Origin: Azospirillum sp. TSO22-1
Lineage (GTDB): Bacteria > Pseudomonadota > Alphaproteobacteria > Azospirillales > Azospirillaceae
Assembly (NCBI RefSeq): GCF_003116015.1
Contig: NZ_LGQZ01000132.1
Span: 1 to 36,023 of the forward strand
DNA: 36,023 bases
Direction: 5' to 3'
Positions 1 through 10,443 of the stretch are shown piece after piece (the stretch's first letter is position 1; each line of letters opens with the position of its first letter). The position numbers and the translations under genes were made by a program. The notes below the pieces were generated by a model. That model ran no database searches. It saw only the letters and a list, made by a program, of their open reading frames with translations, and was not told the origin of the DNA.

Positions 1-41
1 GGGGGTGCTGCCGCGGAGGACGCGCTGAGATCCTTGCCGGC

Positions 42-90
42 ACCCTCACCCGGCGCCTTCGGCGCCACCCTCTCCCGGGACGGGAGAGGG
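42..90. repeat. Intergenic double-hairpin repeat, possible terminator of the yej operon
   Basis: Two hairpins sit side by side just beyond the stop codon of yejF. One is GGCGCC-TTC-GGCGCC (52-66). The other is a perfect 10-bp stem, CCCTCTCCCG/CGGGAGAGGG, with a GGA loop (68-90). The combination CCCTCACCC ... CCCTCTCCC ... GGGAGAGGG resembles a palindromic repeat common between genes of high-GC proteobacteria. There is no T-run, so a terminator role is only inferred from position. Confidence 0.55.
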
Positions 91-92
91 AA

Positions 93-1729
<1,637 letters not shown>

Positions 1730-1733
<4 letters not shown>

Positions 1734-2851
1734 TCCGCGGCCTTGCGCTCGGCGGCCTTGGCCGCCGGCGCCTCGGCCGGGCCGGTGGCGAGCTGCGCGA
1801 TGGTCTTGCGCGGGTCGAAGGCGTCGCGCACCGCCTCACCGATGAAGATCAGCAGGCTGAGCATGATCGCCAGCACGAAGAAGGCGGTCAGGCCCAGCCA
1901 CGGCGCCTGCAGGTTGGCCTTGCCCTGCGCCAGCAGCTCGCCCAGCGAGGGCGAGCCCGGCGGCAGGCCGAAGCCCAGGAAGTCCAGCGCCGTCAGCGTG
2001 GTGATCGAGCCGTTCAGGATGAAGGGCAGGAAGGTCAGCGTCGCCACCATGGCGTTGGGCAGCACGTGCCGCACCATGATGGTCGCGTCGGTGGCGCCCA
2101 GCGCCTTGGCGGCGCGGACGTAGTCGAAGTTGCGCGCCCGTAGGAACTCCGCCCGCACCACGTGGACCAGCGAGGTCCAGGAGAACAGCAGCAGCAGGCC
2201 CAGCAGCCACCAGAAGTTCGGCGTCACCACGCTGGATAGGATGATCAGCAGGAACAGGGTGGGCAACCCCTGCCAGATCTCGATGAAGCGCTGGAACAGC
2301 AGGTCGGTCCAGCCGCCGAAGTAGCCCTGTACGGCGCCGGCGATGACGCCGACGATCGACGAGAACAGCGTCAGCACCAGCCCGAACAGCACCGAGATGC
2401 GGAAACCGTAGATCAGCCGCGCCACCACGTCGCGCCCCTGGTCGTCGGTTCCCAGCAGGTTTTCGGCCGACGGCGGCGCCGGGGCGGGGACCGGCAGGTT
2501 GTAGTTGATGGTGCGGTACGAATAGCGGACCGGCGCCCAGACGATCCAGCCCTTCTCATTGATGATCTGCTGGACGTAAGGGTCGCGGTAGTCGGTGTTG
2601 GTCTCGAACTCGCCGCCGAAGGCGGTCTCCGGATAATCGCGGAAGACCGGATAGAAGTACTGGTTCTCGTAACTGATCAGCAGCGGCCGGTCGTTGGCGA
2701 TGAACTCGGCGAACAGCGAGCCGATGAACAGCGCCAGGAAGAGCCAGAACGACCAGAAGCCGCGCCGGTTGGCGCGGAAGTTGTACAGCCGCCGCCGGGT
2801 CAGCGGCGTGACGGGAATGCCCATGAAGCGTGGTTGATACGGCGTCGCCAT
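1730..2851 (-). CDS. yejE: Peptide/microcin C-type ABC transporter permease (YejE)
   Basis: This 373-aa inner-membrane permease is the second channel subunit of the Yej importer. It has an N-terminal membrane segment (FWSFWLFLALFIG), then a roughly 100-residue periplasmic stretch. The standard binding-protein-dependent permease domain follows, with segments starting near RISVLFGLVLTLF and an EAA-type loop around RAAKALGATDATIMVRHVLP. The open frame extends far upstream of the chosen ATG, but those residues are yejB read out of frame. MATPYQPRFMG is the natural start, and its ATG overlaps the yejB stop as TGATG. The C-terminal tail is Ala/Lys/Glu rich. Its 3' end overlaps the yejF start by 4 nt, so the whole set looks like one polycistronic message. 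Confidence 0.93.
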
Positions 2852-3966
2852 CAGGCCCCCCGTGCCTCGAAGTCGATGCGCGGATCGACCAGCATGTAGG
2901 TGACGTCGCCCACCAGGTTCATCACCAGCCCGAGCAGCGTGAAGAAGTACAGCGTGCCGAACATGACGGGATAGTCGCGGTTGATCGCCGCCTCGAAGCC
3001 CAGCAGGCCCAGCCCGTCCAGCGAGAAGATCACCTCGGTCAACAGCGCGCCGGTGAACAGGATGCCGATGAAGGCGCCGGGGAAGCCGGCGATGACGATC
3101 AGCATGGCGTTGCGGAACACGTGGCCGTACAGCACCTGCTTTTCCTTCAGCCCCTTGGCGCGGGCGGTGACGACGTACTGCTTGTTGATCTCCTCCAGGA
3201 AGGAGTTCTTGGTCAGCATGGTCAGCCCGGCGAAGCCGCCGATCACCAGCGCCAGCACCGGCAGCGTGATGTGCCAGAAATAGTCGGCGATCTGCCGGTA
3301 CCACGGCAGCTCCGACCAGTTGTCGGAGACGAGGCCGCGCAGCGGGAACCAGTCGAAGTAGCGCCCGCCGGCGAACACCACGATCAGCAGCACGGCGAAC
3401 AGGAAGCTGGGGATGGCGTAGCCGACGATGACCACCGCCGAGGTCCAGACGTCGAATGGCTTGCCGTCGCGCACCGCCTTGGCGATGCCGAGCGGGATCG
3501 AGATCAGGTAGGTCAGCAGCGTCGTCCACAGCCCCAGCGAGATCGACACGGGCATCTTCTCCAGCACCAGATCCACCACCCGGCGGTCGCGGAAGTAGGA
3601 GGTGCCGAAGTCGAACATCACGTAGTTGGAGATCATGTGGAAGAAGCGCTCGTGCAGCGGCTTGTCGAAGCCGAACTCGCGCTCCAGCTGCTTGATGAAC
3701 TCCGGGTCCAGGCCCTGCGCGCCGCGGTAGCGGCTGCCCTCGCCGCCGCCCTGGTGCTGCTGCGCCTGCTGCGCGCCGGACGAGGCGTCGCCGCCGCCGG
3801 TGCCGCCGATGCGCGCGGTCGCCTCCACCGCCGTGCCCTGGACGCGCGCGATGATCTGTTCGATCGGGCCGCCGGGGGCGATCTGCACGATCAGGAAGTT
3901 GATGACCATGATCCCGAACAGCGTCGGGATGATCAGCAGCAGGCGGCGGATGATGTAGGCCAGCAT
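2851..3966 (-). CDS. yejB: Peptide/microcin C-type ABC transporter permease (YejB)
   Basis: This 371-aa inner-membrane permease starts with the typical MLAYIIRRLLLIIPTLFG first helix of DppB/YejB permeases. The permease core lies in the C-terminal two thirds, with an EAA-like loop at RAKGLKEKQVLYGHVFRNA. Between about residues 45 and 75 there is a low-complexity Gly/Gln/Ser/Ala-rich linker (GGTGGGDASSGAQQAQQHQ) in the first periplasmic region. YejB proteins carry an insertion there, but the Gln-Gly composition is a local oddity. Length is close to E. coli YejB. The gene lies 35 nt after yejA and shares a 1-nt overlap with yejE. Confidence 0.93.
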   Translation of the reverse strand: MLAYIIRRLLLIIPTLFGIMVINFLIVQIAPGGPIEQIIARVQGTAVEATARIGGTGGGDASSGAQQAQQHQGGGEGSRYRGAQGLDPEFIKQLEREFGFDKPLHERFFHMISNYVMFDFGTSYFRDRRVVDLVLEKMPVSISLGLWTTLLTYLISIPLGIAKAVRDGKPFDVWTSAVVIVGYAIPSFLFAVLLIVVFAGGRYFDWFPLRGLVSDNWSELPWYRQIADYFWHITLPVLALVIGGFAGLTMLTKNSFLEEINKQYVVTARAKGLKEKQVLYGHVFRNAMLIVIAGFPGAFIGILFTGALLTEVIFSLDGLGLLGFEAAINRDYPVMFGTLYFFTLLGLVMNLVGDVTYMLVDPRIDFEARGA

Positions 3967-4001
3967 CGTCGGCTCAGTCCCTTCCGTGCGCCGGGTTCAG
4001 G

Positions 4002-5831
4002 TCAGCGGCGGGCCGGCAGGGCCGCCGCCCTGGCCGGGTCGAGCCACCACGTGGTGGGGAACCCGTTGGAGTATTTCCCCATGGTCCGCGGATAGCCGAA
4101 CCTGTCCCAATAGGCGAGGCGGTCCGAATCGTTATACCAGAGCGGCACGATGTAATATCCCCACAACAGCACACGGTCCAGCGCCCGGGTCGTCGCCTCG
4201 ATGGTGGAAAGATCGGTGCCGGAGACGATCTTGTCCATCAGCTCTTCGGCGACCGGATCCTTGATTCCGGCGAAGTTCCCCTGCCCCTTCACGTCCACCA
4301 CCTTGGCCGAGAAGAAGGAGCGCAGCTCCGGCCCCGGCGGCGCGAAGAAGTTGAGGCCGAGGTTCACCATGTCGAAGTCGTACTCGTCCGTGCGCACCTT
4401 GTACTGCGCGGTATCGACCACGCGGATCTGCGCGTCGATGCCCACCCGCTTCAACGCCACGACGAACGGCTCCGTCACGCGGACGAATCCGGGATCGGCC
4501 ATCAGGATCTCGAAGGCGAAGGGCTGGCCGGTCTTCGCGTTCACCAGCACGCCGTTCTTCACCTCCCAGCCCGCCTCCTTGAACAGGCGCATGGCCTCGC
4601 GCACGTTGGCGCGGTTGTTGCCGGTGCCGTCGGTCACCGGCGGCTCGAACGGCTTCGCCGTCGCCTCGGGCGGCAGCTTGTCCTTGTAGGGGGCGAGGAT
4701 GGCCAGCTCCTCCGGCGTCGGCGGGCCGGAGGCGCCGTACTCGGAGTTGGGAAACCAGCTCTTCAACCGCTTGTACTGGCCGTACAGCAGCTGGCGCTGC
4801 ACCGTCTCGAAGTCGTACAGCCAGTTGATCGCCTGCCGGACGCGGATGTCCTGGAAGATCGGGCGGCGCGTGTTCATGACGTAGCCGGAGACGCCGCGCG
4901 GCGTGTTGTCCGGCGTCTCGCGGCGGACGATGCGGCCCTCGGTGACGGCGGCGGTGGTGTAGGCGGTGGCCCAGCGCTGCGCCCGGTTCTCCTCCCAGAA
5001 GTCCATGCGGCCGGCCATGAAGGCCTCGAACATCACCGTGTCGTCGCGGTAGTAGTCGAAGCGCAGCTCATCGATGTTGTAGAGGCCGCGCATCTGGGCC
5101 AAGTCCTTCGCCCACCAGTCCTTGACCCGCTCGTAGGTGATCGAGCGGCCGGGATCGACGTGCTTGACCCGATAGGGGCCGGCGCCCACCGGCGGCTCCA
5201 GCGTCGTCTTGGTGAGGTCGCGGCCGGGCTGGCTCCAATAGTGCCGCGGCACCGGGCCGAGGCCGGCGATCGCCACCAGCGGCTTCATGGTGTCCTTCGT
5301 GCGCATGGTGCATTTCAGGCGCCGCGGCGTCTCGGCCGCGCAGCCCTCCACGTCGTCGTAGAAGGAGCGCAGGAACAGCCGGCCGCTCTTGCGGATGAAG
5401 TCGAAGGCGAAGACGAAGTCCTCGGCGGTGATCGGCGTGCCGTCGTGCCAGCGCGCCTCGGGGCGCAGGTCGAAGGCGATCCAGCTCTTGTCGGCGGGGA
5501 CCTCGGCGCTTTCGGCGATGTATCCGTAGGCGGCGACCAGCTCGTCGGCGGAGCCGGCCATCAGCGTGGCGCCGGTCAGGCCGATGCTGCTCGGCCAGGA
5601 GCCGCGCTCGATCATCGGGTTGAGCGTGTCGAAGCTGCCGAAGGCGCCCAGCACGATGGAACCGCCCTTCGGCGCGTCCGGGTTGGCGTAGGGCCAGTGC
5701 GGCAGGTCGGCGCCGTACTTCGGCTGGCCGAACTCGGCGATGCCCCAGGACTTGGCAACACCCTGCGCGGACGCCGGGAGGCTCAGGAACAGGCCGAGCG
5801 CCGCGGCCAGGATGGTGGTCTTGCTCGTCAT
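4002..5831 (-). CDS. yejA: Extracellular solute-binding protein, YejA family (first copy)
   Basis: This 609-aa periplasmic binding protein of the SBP_bac_5 (OppA/DppA) family delivers peptides to YejBEF. The start at 5831 (MTSKTTILAAALG) is preceded by AGGGAAGG and opens a clear signal peptide that should be cut after ASA (about residue 22). Typical features are GGSIVLGAFGSFDTLNP near the N-terminus, PEARWHDGTPITAEDFVFAF, and VGAGPYRVKHVDPGRSITY. The C-terminus, FPTTWWLDP, is shared with the second copy at 6535-8367. The open frame upstream of the ATG lacks a signal sequence and is not used. It is the first gene of yejA-yejB-yejE-yejF. Confidence 0.93.
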   Translation of the reverse strand: MTSKTTILAAALGLFLSLPASAQGVAKSWGIAEFGQPKYGADLPHWPYANPDAPKGGSIVLGAFGSFDTLNPMIERGSWPSSIGLTGATLMAGSADELVAAYGYIAESAEVPADKSWIAFDLRPEARWHDGTPITAEDFVFAFDFIRKSGRLFLRSFYDDVEGCAAETPRRLKCTMRTKDTMKPLVAIAGLGPVPRHYWSQPGRDLTKTTLEPPVGAGPYRVKHVDPGRSITYERVKDWWAKDLAQMRGLYNIDELRFDYYRDDTVMFEAFMAGRMDFWEENRAQRWATAYTTAAVTEGRIVRRETPDNTPRGVSGYVMNTRRPIFQDIRVRQAINWLYDFETVQRQLLYGQYKRLKSWFPNSEYGASGPPTPEELAILAPYKDKLPPEATAKPFEPPVTDGTGNNRANVREAMRLFKEAGWEVKNGVLVNAKTGQPFAFEILMADPGFVRVTEPFVVALKRVGIDAQIRVVDTAQYKVRTDEYDFDMVNLGLNFFAPPGPELRSFFSAKVVDVKGQGNFAGIKDPVAEELMDKIVSGTDLSTIEATTRALDRVLLWGYYIVPLWYNDSDRLAYWDRFGYPRTMGKYSNGFPTTWWLDPARAAALPARR

Positions 5832-5998
5832 TGCCTTCCCTGTCTCTCGGGATTCGCCCGGCTGTCCAGGCAAAGGTAGGTATCTCCATATGGCGCCATC
5901 AAGGCGGCGTGAGCCATTCGGCCGCAGGCGGTCCGCCTTTCGGCCCGGGGCGGATGGGATATCCTGTGCGGGAATTCCCTGGAAGGGCGCTTCCGTCC

Positions 5999-6499
5999 AT
6001 GGACCTGACGGTGCTGGAGGCTGCTGAACCGGAGGCCGGCGTTCTGGCCGGCCTCATCGCCGCGGCGTTCGCCGGTGTGGCCGAACGGTTCATGGTGACG
6101 CGCGACACATGCCCCTCCCATCCGGCGTTCGTCACCGCCGACCGGATCCGGCACAGCCTTTCGCGGGGAACCGTCTATCTGATGGCGCGTCAAGCCGGGC
6201 AGCCCTGCGGCTGCATCGGCATCGGCATCGGCTCGAGCGCGACGGACGCGTGCGCGCTCGAACGGCTGGCGGTGCTGCCCGGCTGGCGTCGCCGGGGAAT
6301 CGGCGGACGGCTGCTCGACCGGGCCGTCGATACCGCCCGGGCGCACGGCTGCCGGCGGGTCGAGGTCGGGCTGATCGCCGCCCACGCCGAGCTGTGGGCT
6401 TGGTATGAAGCGCGCGGATTCCGGTTCACCTGCCGTACCTCCTATCCCCACCTGCCGTTCGACGTCGCACACCTGCGGCTCGACCTGTCCTCCTCGTAG
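5999..6499 (+). CDS. GNAT family N-acetyltransferase
   Basis: This 166-aa predicted cytosolic acetyl-CoA-dependent acetyltransferase has a clear acetyl-CoA-binding segment, LERLAVLPGWRRRGIGGRLL (about residues 88-107), matching the R/Q-x-x-G-x-G/A motif. The C-terminal AELWAWYEARGF is the usual GNAT motif B with its conserved Tyr. The start at 5999 follows GGAAGG; the frame is open further upstream (an ATG at 5954), but that sequence has poor coding character. The gene is transcribed divergently from yejA and sits between two yejA paralogues. It could modify an imported peptide-like compound, as MccE-type acetyltransferases do with processed microcin C, but nothing in the sequence fixes the substrate. 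Confidence 0.85.
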   Translation: MDLTVLEAAEPEAGVLAGLIAAAFAGVAERFMVTRDTCPSHPAFVTADRIRHSLSRGTVYLMARQAGQPCGCIGIGIGSSATDACALERLAVLPGWRRRGIGGRLLDRAVDTARAHGCRRVEVGLIAAHAELWAWYEARGFRFTCRTSYPHLPFDVAHLRLDLSSS

Positions 6500-6534
6500 G
6501 AGACCGGCGCCGGGCGCCACAGGACGGCGCGGCC

Positions 6535-8367
6535 TCACCGCCCCAGCTTCGCCGCCTTCGCCGGATCGACCCACCACGTCGTCGGGAAGCCGGTGTTGCG
6601 GAAGGCCATGTCGTACTTCGCCACGGTCTCCGGCCAGCCGAACTTCGTCCAGTAGGCGACCCAGCTCTCCGGGTTGTACCAGTGCGGGACCATGGTGAAA
6701 TTCCACAGCAGCACGCGGTCGAGCGCCCGGGTGGCGGCCTGCAGGCTGTCCAGGTCCTTCGCCGCGACCACCTTCTCGATCAGTTCGTCGGCGACCGGAT
6801 CCTTGATGCCGGCGCGGTTGGCCGAACCCGGCACGTCCGCCGCCGCCGAGCCGAAATAGCTGCGCAGCTCGGTCCCCGGCGGGCTGAAGAAGTTGAAGTT
6901 CACCACGATGACGTCGAAGTCGAACTCCTCCGACCGCTTCTGGAACTGCGCGGTATCGACGATGCGGATCTGCGCGTCGATGCCGGCGCGGCGCAGCGTC
7001 TCGACGTAGGGCTGGTTGACGCGGGTGAGCGACCCGGTGCCGTCGAGGAACTCGATGGTCATCGGCTCGCCGGTCTTCAGGTTGACCAGCTTACCGTCGC
7101 GCGTCTCCCAGCCGGCCGCCTTGAACAGCTCGTACGCCTTGCGGACGTTGGCGCGGTTGTTGCCGCTGCCGTCAGTCGCCGGCGGCTCGAAGGGCTGGGC
7201 GAACAGCCGCTCCGGCAGCGTGGCGCGGTGCGGCTCCAGCAGCTTCAGTTCGGCCGGCGTCGGCAGCCCCTTGGCGCCGTAGTCGGAGTTCGGGAAGTTC
7301 GAGGTGGTGCGCGTGTACTGGCCGTACAGGATGTTCTTGCGGATCCACTCGAAATCGAACAGGTAGCCGAACGCCTCGCGCACCCGCGGGTCGGCGAACT
7401 TGGCCCGGCGCAGGTTGAAGCGGTAGCCCTGGGCGCCCAGCGGCAGCTCGCTCTTGATGGCGCGGCGTTCCACCCGGCCGTCCATCGCCGCGGGGAAGTC
7501 GTAGCCGGTGGTCCAGCGCTGGGCGCGATTCTCCGGGCGCAGATCGTAGGCACCGGCCTTGAACGCCTCGAACATCACGTCGTCGTCGCGGTAGAAATCC
7601 ACCTTCACCGCGTCGAAATTGTACTGGCCGCGGTTGACGGCCAAGTCCCTGCCCCAATAGTCCGCCACCCGCTCGTAGGTGATCGAGCGGCCGGGATCGA
7701 CCGCCTTGATCCGGTAGGGGCCGGAGCCCAGCGGCGGCTCCAGCGTCGTCTTGGCGATGTCGCGGCCGTTCGCCGTCCACCAGTGCTTCGGCTGCACCGG
7801 CATGGCGGTGCCGAAGTCGATGACCGGCTTGATTTCGCCGGTGGTCTTCAGCGCGATGCGCAGCCGCCGGTCGTCCAGCGCCTCCACCGCCGCCACCTTG
7901 TCGAGGAACGACTTGATGAAGGGTGCGCCGTGCGCCTGCACCGCCTCCCAGGTGAACGCCACGTCCTGCGCGGTGACCGGCGTGCCGTCGTGCCAGCGCG
8001 CGGTCGGCCTCAGATGAAAGACGGCCCAGCTCCGGTCGTCCGGCACCTCGACGCTCTCGGCCAGCAGGCCGTAGGCGGCGTCCAGCTCCCAGCCGGAGCC
8101 GGTCATCAGCCCGTCGGAGATCAGCCCCAGCGTGCGCGGCTGCACGCCGCGCAGGATCAGCCCGTTCAGGCTGTCGAAGGTGCCCGGCGAGGCCAGCGTC
8201 ACCGCACCGCCCTTCGGCGCGTCCGGGTTGGCGTGCGGGAAGTGGGAAATCTCCGGCCCGAACATCGGTTCGCCGAACTGCCGCAGCGCGTGCGTGCGGA
8301 CCGTGTCCGCCAGGGCCGGGGCGCTCAGGGCCAGGACGGCGACGACGACGGCGGTGAGGAGGCGCAT
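6535..8367 (-). CDS. Extracellular solute-binding protein, YejA family (second copy)
   Basis: This 610-aa SBP_bac_5 periplasmic binding protein is a paralogue of the product of 4002-5831. Both share FGQP/FGEP near the N-terminus, the Asn-Pro-Asp-Ala-Pro-Lys-Gly-Gly segment, DPGRSITYERV, ATDGSGNNRANVR-like sequence and the end FPTTWWVDP. A signal peptide starts at MRLLTAVVV and ends at APALA (about residue 20). An upstream in-frame ATG at 8412 would add 15 residues before the signal sequence and is less likely. Neither start has a strong ribosome binding site. The gene has no permeases of its own, so it probably feeds the YejBEF complex encoded downstream with a different peptide range; this is inference. 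It may be co-transcribed with the unknown pair and hisN upstream. Confidence 0.9.
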   Translation of the reverse strand: MRLLTAVVVAVLALSAPALADTVRTHALRQFGEPMFGPEISHFPHANPDAPKGGAVTLASPGTFDSLNGLILRGVQPRTLGLISDGLMTGSGWELDAAYGLLAESVEVPDDRSWAVFHLRPTARWHDGTPVTAQDVAFTWEAVQAHGAPFIKSFLDKVAAVEALDDRRLRIALKTTGEIKPVIDFGTAMPVQPKHWWTANGRDIAKTTLEPPLGSGPYRIKAVDPGRSITYERVADYWGRDLAVNRGQYNFDAVKVDFYRDDDVMFEAFKAGAYDLRPENRAQRWTTGYDFPAAMDGRVERRAIKSELPLGAQGYRFNLRRAKFADPRVREAFGYLFDFEWIRKNILYGQYTRTTSNFPNSDYGAKGLPTPAELKLLEPHRATLPERLFAQPFEPPATDGSGNNRANVRKAYELFKAAGWETRDGKLVNLKTGEPMTIEFLDGTGSLTRVNQPYVETLRRAGIDAQIRIVDTAQFQKRSEEFDFDVIVVNFNFFSPPGTELRSYFGSAAADVPGSANRAGIKDPVADELIEKVVAAKDLDSLQAATRALDRVLLWNFTMVPHWYNPESWVAYWTKFGWPETVAKYDMAFRNTGFPTTWWVDPAKAAKLGR

Positions 8368-8437
8368 GAAGGACGACTCGCGGACGGTGGCGATCCTTCG
8401 AAAGATCGCCATCGACCGGCGCGGGTCAAGCGGGATG

Positions 8438-9001
8438 TCACGCCTCGTCCTCGCCTTCCTCCTCCTCGTCCTCGCCGAGCAGCGCGTCGAACAGGCCGGC
8501 GTAGCGGCGGTCGCTGCGCAGCAGCTTCTTGAAGGCGGTGGCGTTCTTCTCGTCGGCCTGCAGCCAGTCCTCGGCCGCCTCGTAGTGCTCGGGATGGACC
8601 GAGAGGATGTAGAGCGCCGCCTGCTCGACGCTGGTGATGCGGTCCTCGCCCAGGCGTTCCAGCACGGCACCGATGAACATCGGCAGGATGTCGATGCCTT
8701 CGCCGCCCTCCTCCTCGTCGTCATCGTCGGCCGTCTCGATGGCGTCCATGCGCGCCTTGGCCTCCGCCTCGGAGATCGAGCCGTCCTCCATGCCGGCCAT
8801 CAGCGCCTCGAAGGCCTCCTGCTGCTTCGGGCTGAGCTGGGTCATGGTCTCGACCACCAGCAGGGCGTCCAGCAGCGTCTTCTTGCGGACCTTCCAGTTG
8901 GCGTCGCCCTGCGCCGCCTCGACCAGCGATTCCAGCACCGGGCGCAGTTCCTCGGGCGCCGTGTCGAACACCGAGTGCTCGGGCTTGGCGATGGCGGTCA
9001 T
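8438..9001 (-). CDS. Conserved protein of unknown function, paralogue of the next gene upstream
   Basis: I do not recognise this 187-aa protein. It has no signal peptide and no membrane segment. It opens with SVFDTAPEELRPVLESLVEA, then NWKVRKKTLLDALL, a Met/Glu-rich helical stretch ending in an acidic run (ETADDDDEEEGGEG), then ILPMFIGAVLERLGEDRI, EQAALYILSVHPEH and an acidic tail (DEEEEGEDEA). The same blocks appear in the same order in the product of 8998-9531; over about 70 residues of the C-terminal half roughly half are identical by eye. The pair is therefore an ancient tandem duplication. The start at 9001 overlaps the upstream stop as ATGA, which indicates coupled translation. A soluble helical protein acting as a heterodimer with its neighbour is a guess. 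Confidence 0.85.
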   Translation of the reverse strand: MTAIAKPEHSVFDTAPEELRPVLESLVEAAQGDANWKVRKKTLLDALLVVETMTQLSPKQQEAFEALMAGMEDGSISEAEAKARMDAIETADDDDEEEGGEGIDILPMFIGAVLERLGEDRITSVEQAALYILSVHPEHYEAAEDWLQADEKNATAFKKLLRSDRRYAGLFDALLGEDEEEEGEDEA

Positions 9002-9531
9002 GATCGGGCTCCTTCCTCGGTGAGCGCGCCGGCACGGGCGCCGGTCAGGCGGGCGGTCTTCAGCAGGGTGGCGAAGCGCTTGTCGCCGCGCACCACCTTG
9101 CGCACAGCCTTGGCGTTGCGCGGATCGGCCGTCATCCAGGCCTCGGCCGCCGCCTGGTGTTCGGGATGGATGGACAGGACGTAGACGGCGGCCTGCTCGG
9201 CGCCGGCGATGCGCTCCTCGCCCAGGCGCTCCAGGATGGCGCCGACGTAGAAGGGCAGCACCTCGCCGAACTTCGCCGGCAGCTCTCCGCCGTTGCCGTC
9301 CTCCGGCGGCAGTTCGACGCCGCTGGTGCCGGCCAGTTCCAGCCGCTCGGCCGGGCTCAGCGTCAGATAGGCGCCGAGGCTGAGCATGTAGTCGCACAGC
9401 GTCTTCTTGCGGACCATCCAGTTGGCGCCCTGCGCCACCTTGTCCGCCAGCGAGCCGACGAAGGCCTTGAGGTTGTCCGGCGCCTCGTCAAGGACGGAGC
9501 GCGCCGGCGGGGTGATGGTGGTGGAGGTCAT
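8998..9531 (-). CDS. Conserved protein of unknown function, first of a tandem paralogous pair
   Basis: This 177-aa protein has no signal peptide or membrane segment, and I know of no named family for it. Conserved blocks shared with the following gene are SVLDEAPDNLKAFVGSLA, NWMVRKKTLCDYML, LPFYVGAILERLGEERI, EQAAVYVLSIHPEH and a basic C-terminal part (RKVVRGDKRFATLL). Unlike its partner it lacks the acidic inserts and ends basic, so the two could bind each other by charge; this is speculation. The gene begins 16 nt after hisN and its 3' end overlaps the next gene by 4 nt. The likely transcription unit is hisN, this pair, then the second yejA. Confidence 0.85.
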   Translation of the reverse strand: MTSTTITPPARSVLDEAPDNLKAFVGSLADKVAQGANWMVRKKTLCDYMLSLGAYLTLSPAERLELAGTSGVELPPEDGNGGELPAKFGEVLPFYVGAILERLGEERIAGAEQAAVYVLSIHPEHQAAAEAWMTADPRNAKAVRKVVRGDKRFATLLKTARLTGARAGALTEEGARS

Positions 9532-9547
9532 GGGGCCTGATAGTAGG

Positions 9548-10330
9548 TCAGCCGGCGAGCGCCGCCAGGGCCTCGCGGTGGGTGCGGGGATCGCCCGCGG
9601 CGACGACGCGCCCGTCGGAGGCGGCGTCGAGCGGATTGCCCTGCCAGTCGGTCATCACGCCGCCGGCCCCGGTCACCACCGGCACCAGGGCGGCGAAGTC
9701 GTACAGCTTCAGCCCCGCCTCGACGACGAGGTCGTAATAGCCCGACGCCAGCAGCCCGTAGGTGTAGCAGTCGCCGCCGTAGACCGTGACCTTCGCCGCG
9801 TCCCGCACCCGCGCGAATCCCGCCGCGGTGCCGCCGGGGAACAGGTCGGGCGAGGTGGTGCCGAGCATGGCGCCGGACAGCCCGCCGGGGCAGCCGCGCA
9901 CCTTGGCCGGCTGGCCGTTGTGGGTGGTCGGGCGGCCGGCGACGCCGATCCAGCGGTCGCCGATGATCGGCTGGTCGATGATGCCCAGCACCGGGCGGCC
10001 GTGCCGCAGCAGCGCGATCAGCGTGCCGAAGATCGGCCGGCCGGCGATGAAGCTCTTGGTGCCGTCGATCGGGTCGATCACCCAAACCCACTCGGCGTCC
10101 AGGTTCTTGGTGCCGTGCTCCTCGCCGTAGATGCCGTCGTCGGGGCGCTGCGCCTCGATGATGGCGCGGACGATGCGCTCCGCCTCGCGGTCGGCCACGG
10201 TGACCGGCGAGGAGTCGGCCTTGTCGTCGACCGTCAGGTTGGTGCGGAAGTAGCGGCGCACCACCGACGCGCTGGAGTCGGCCAGACGCTGGGCGAGCGT
10301 CACCAGATGGGCGGGACAGGACTCGGACAT
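9548..10330 (-). CDS. hisN: Inositol monophosphatase-family phosphatase, probable histidinol-phosphatase HisN
   Basis: This 260-aa Mg-dependent phosphatase of the IMPase fold has all metal-site signatures. These are GEE at residues 69-71, the WVIDPIDGTKSF motif with Asp86, Asp89 and Thr91, and a C-terminal KLYDFAALVPVVTGAGG block with the third metal-binding Asp. In alphaproteobacteria this subgroup commonly supplies the histidinol-phosphate phosphatase step of histidine synthesis. That specific activity is inferred from overall resemblance; a related inositol or 3'-phosphoadenosine phosphatase cannot be excluded. The start MSESCPAHL at 10330 was chosen because the upstream frame is Arg/Pro-rich and overlaps the region before nudC. 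No other his genes are in the window. Confidence 0.82.
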   Translation of the reverse strand: MSESCPAHLVTLAQRLADSSASVVRRYFRTNLTVDDKADSSPVTVADREAERIVRAIIEAQRPDDGIYGEEHGTKNLDAEWVWVIDPIDGTKSFIAGRPIFGTLIALLRHGRPVLGIIDQPIIGDRWIGVAGRPTTHNGQPAKVRGCPGGLSGAMLGTTSPDLFPGGTAAGFARVRDAAKVTVYGGDCYTYGLLASGYYDLVVEAGLKLYDFAALVPVVTGAGGVMTDWQGNPLDAASDGRVVAAGDPRTHREALAALAG

Positions 10331-10443
10331 GCGGGCGGGCTCCGCCGACGGTTGCACGGTTGGCGGGCATCCTAAACGGGTGCCGGCCCCGCGCAAGCCG
10401 GAAAGCGTTTGCCGGAACAGCAGCGTGGCCTAGACTTCCTGCC

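Noticed and set aside
5831..6000. N-terminal extension of the GNAT gene from 5831
   Set aside because: The added residues lack GNAT similarity and overlap the yejA start region; ATG 5999 gives the normal family start.
6682..8532. Plus-strand open frame opposite the second yejA
   Set aside because: No motif, no ribosome site, biased composition; the minus-strand SBP_bac_5 protein explains the region.
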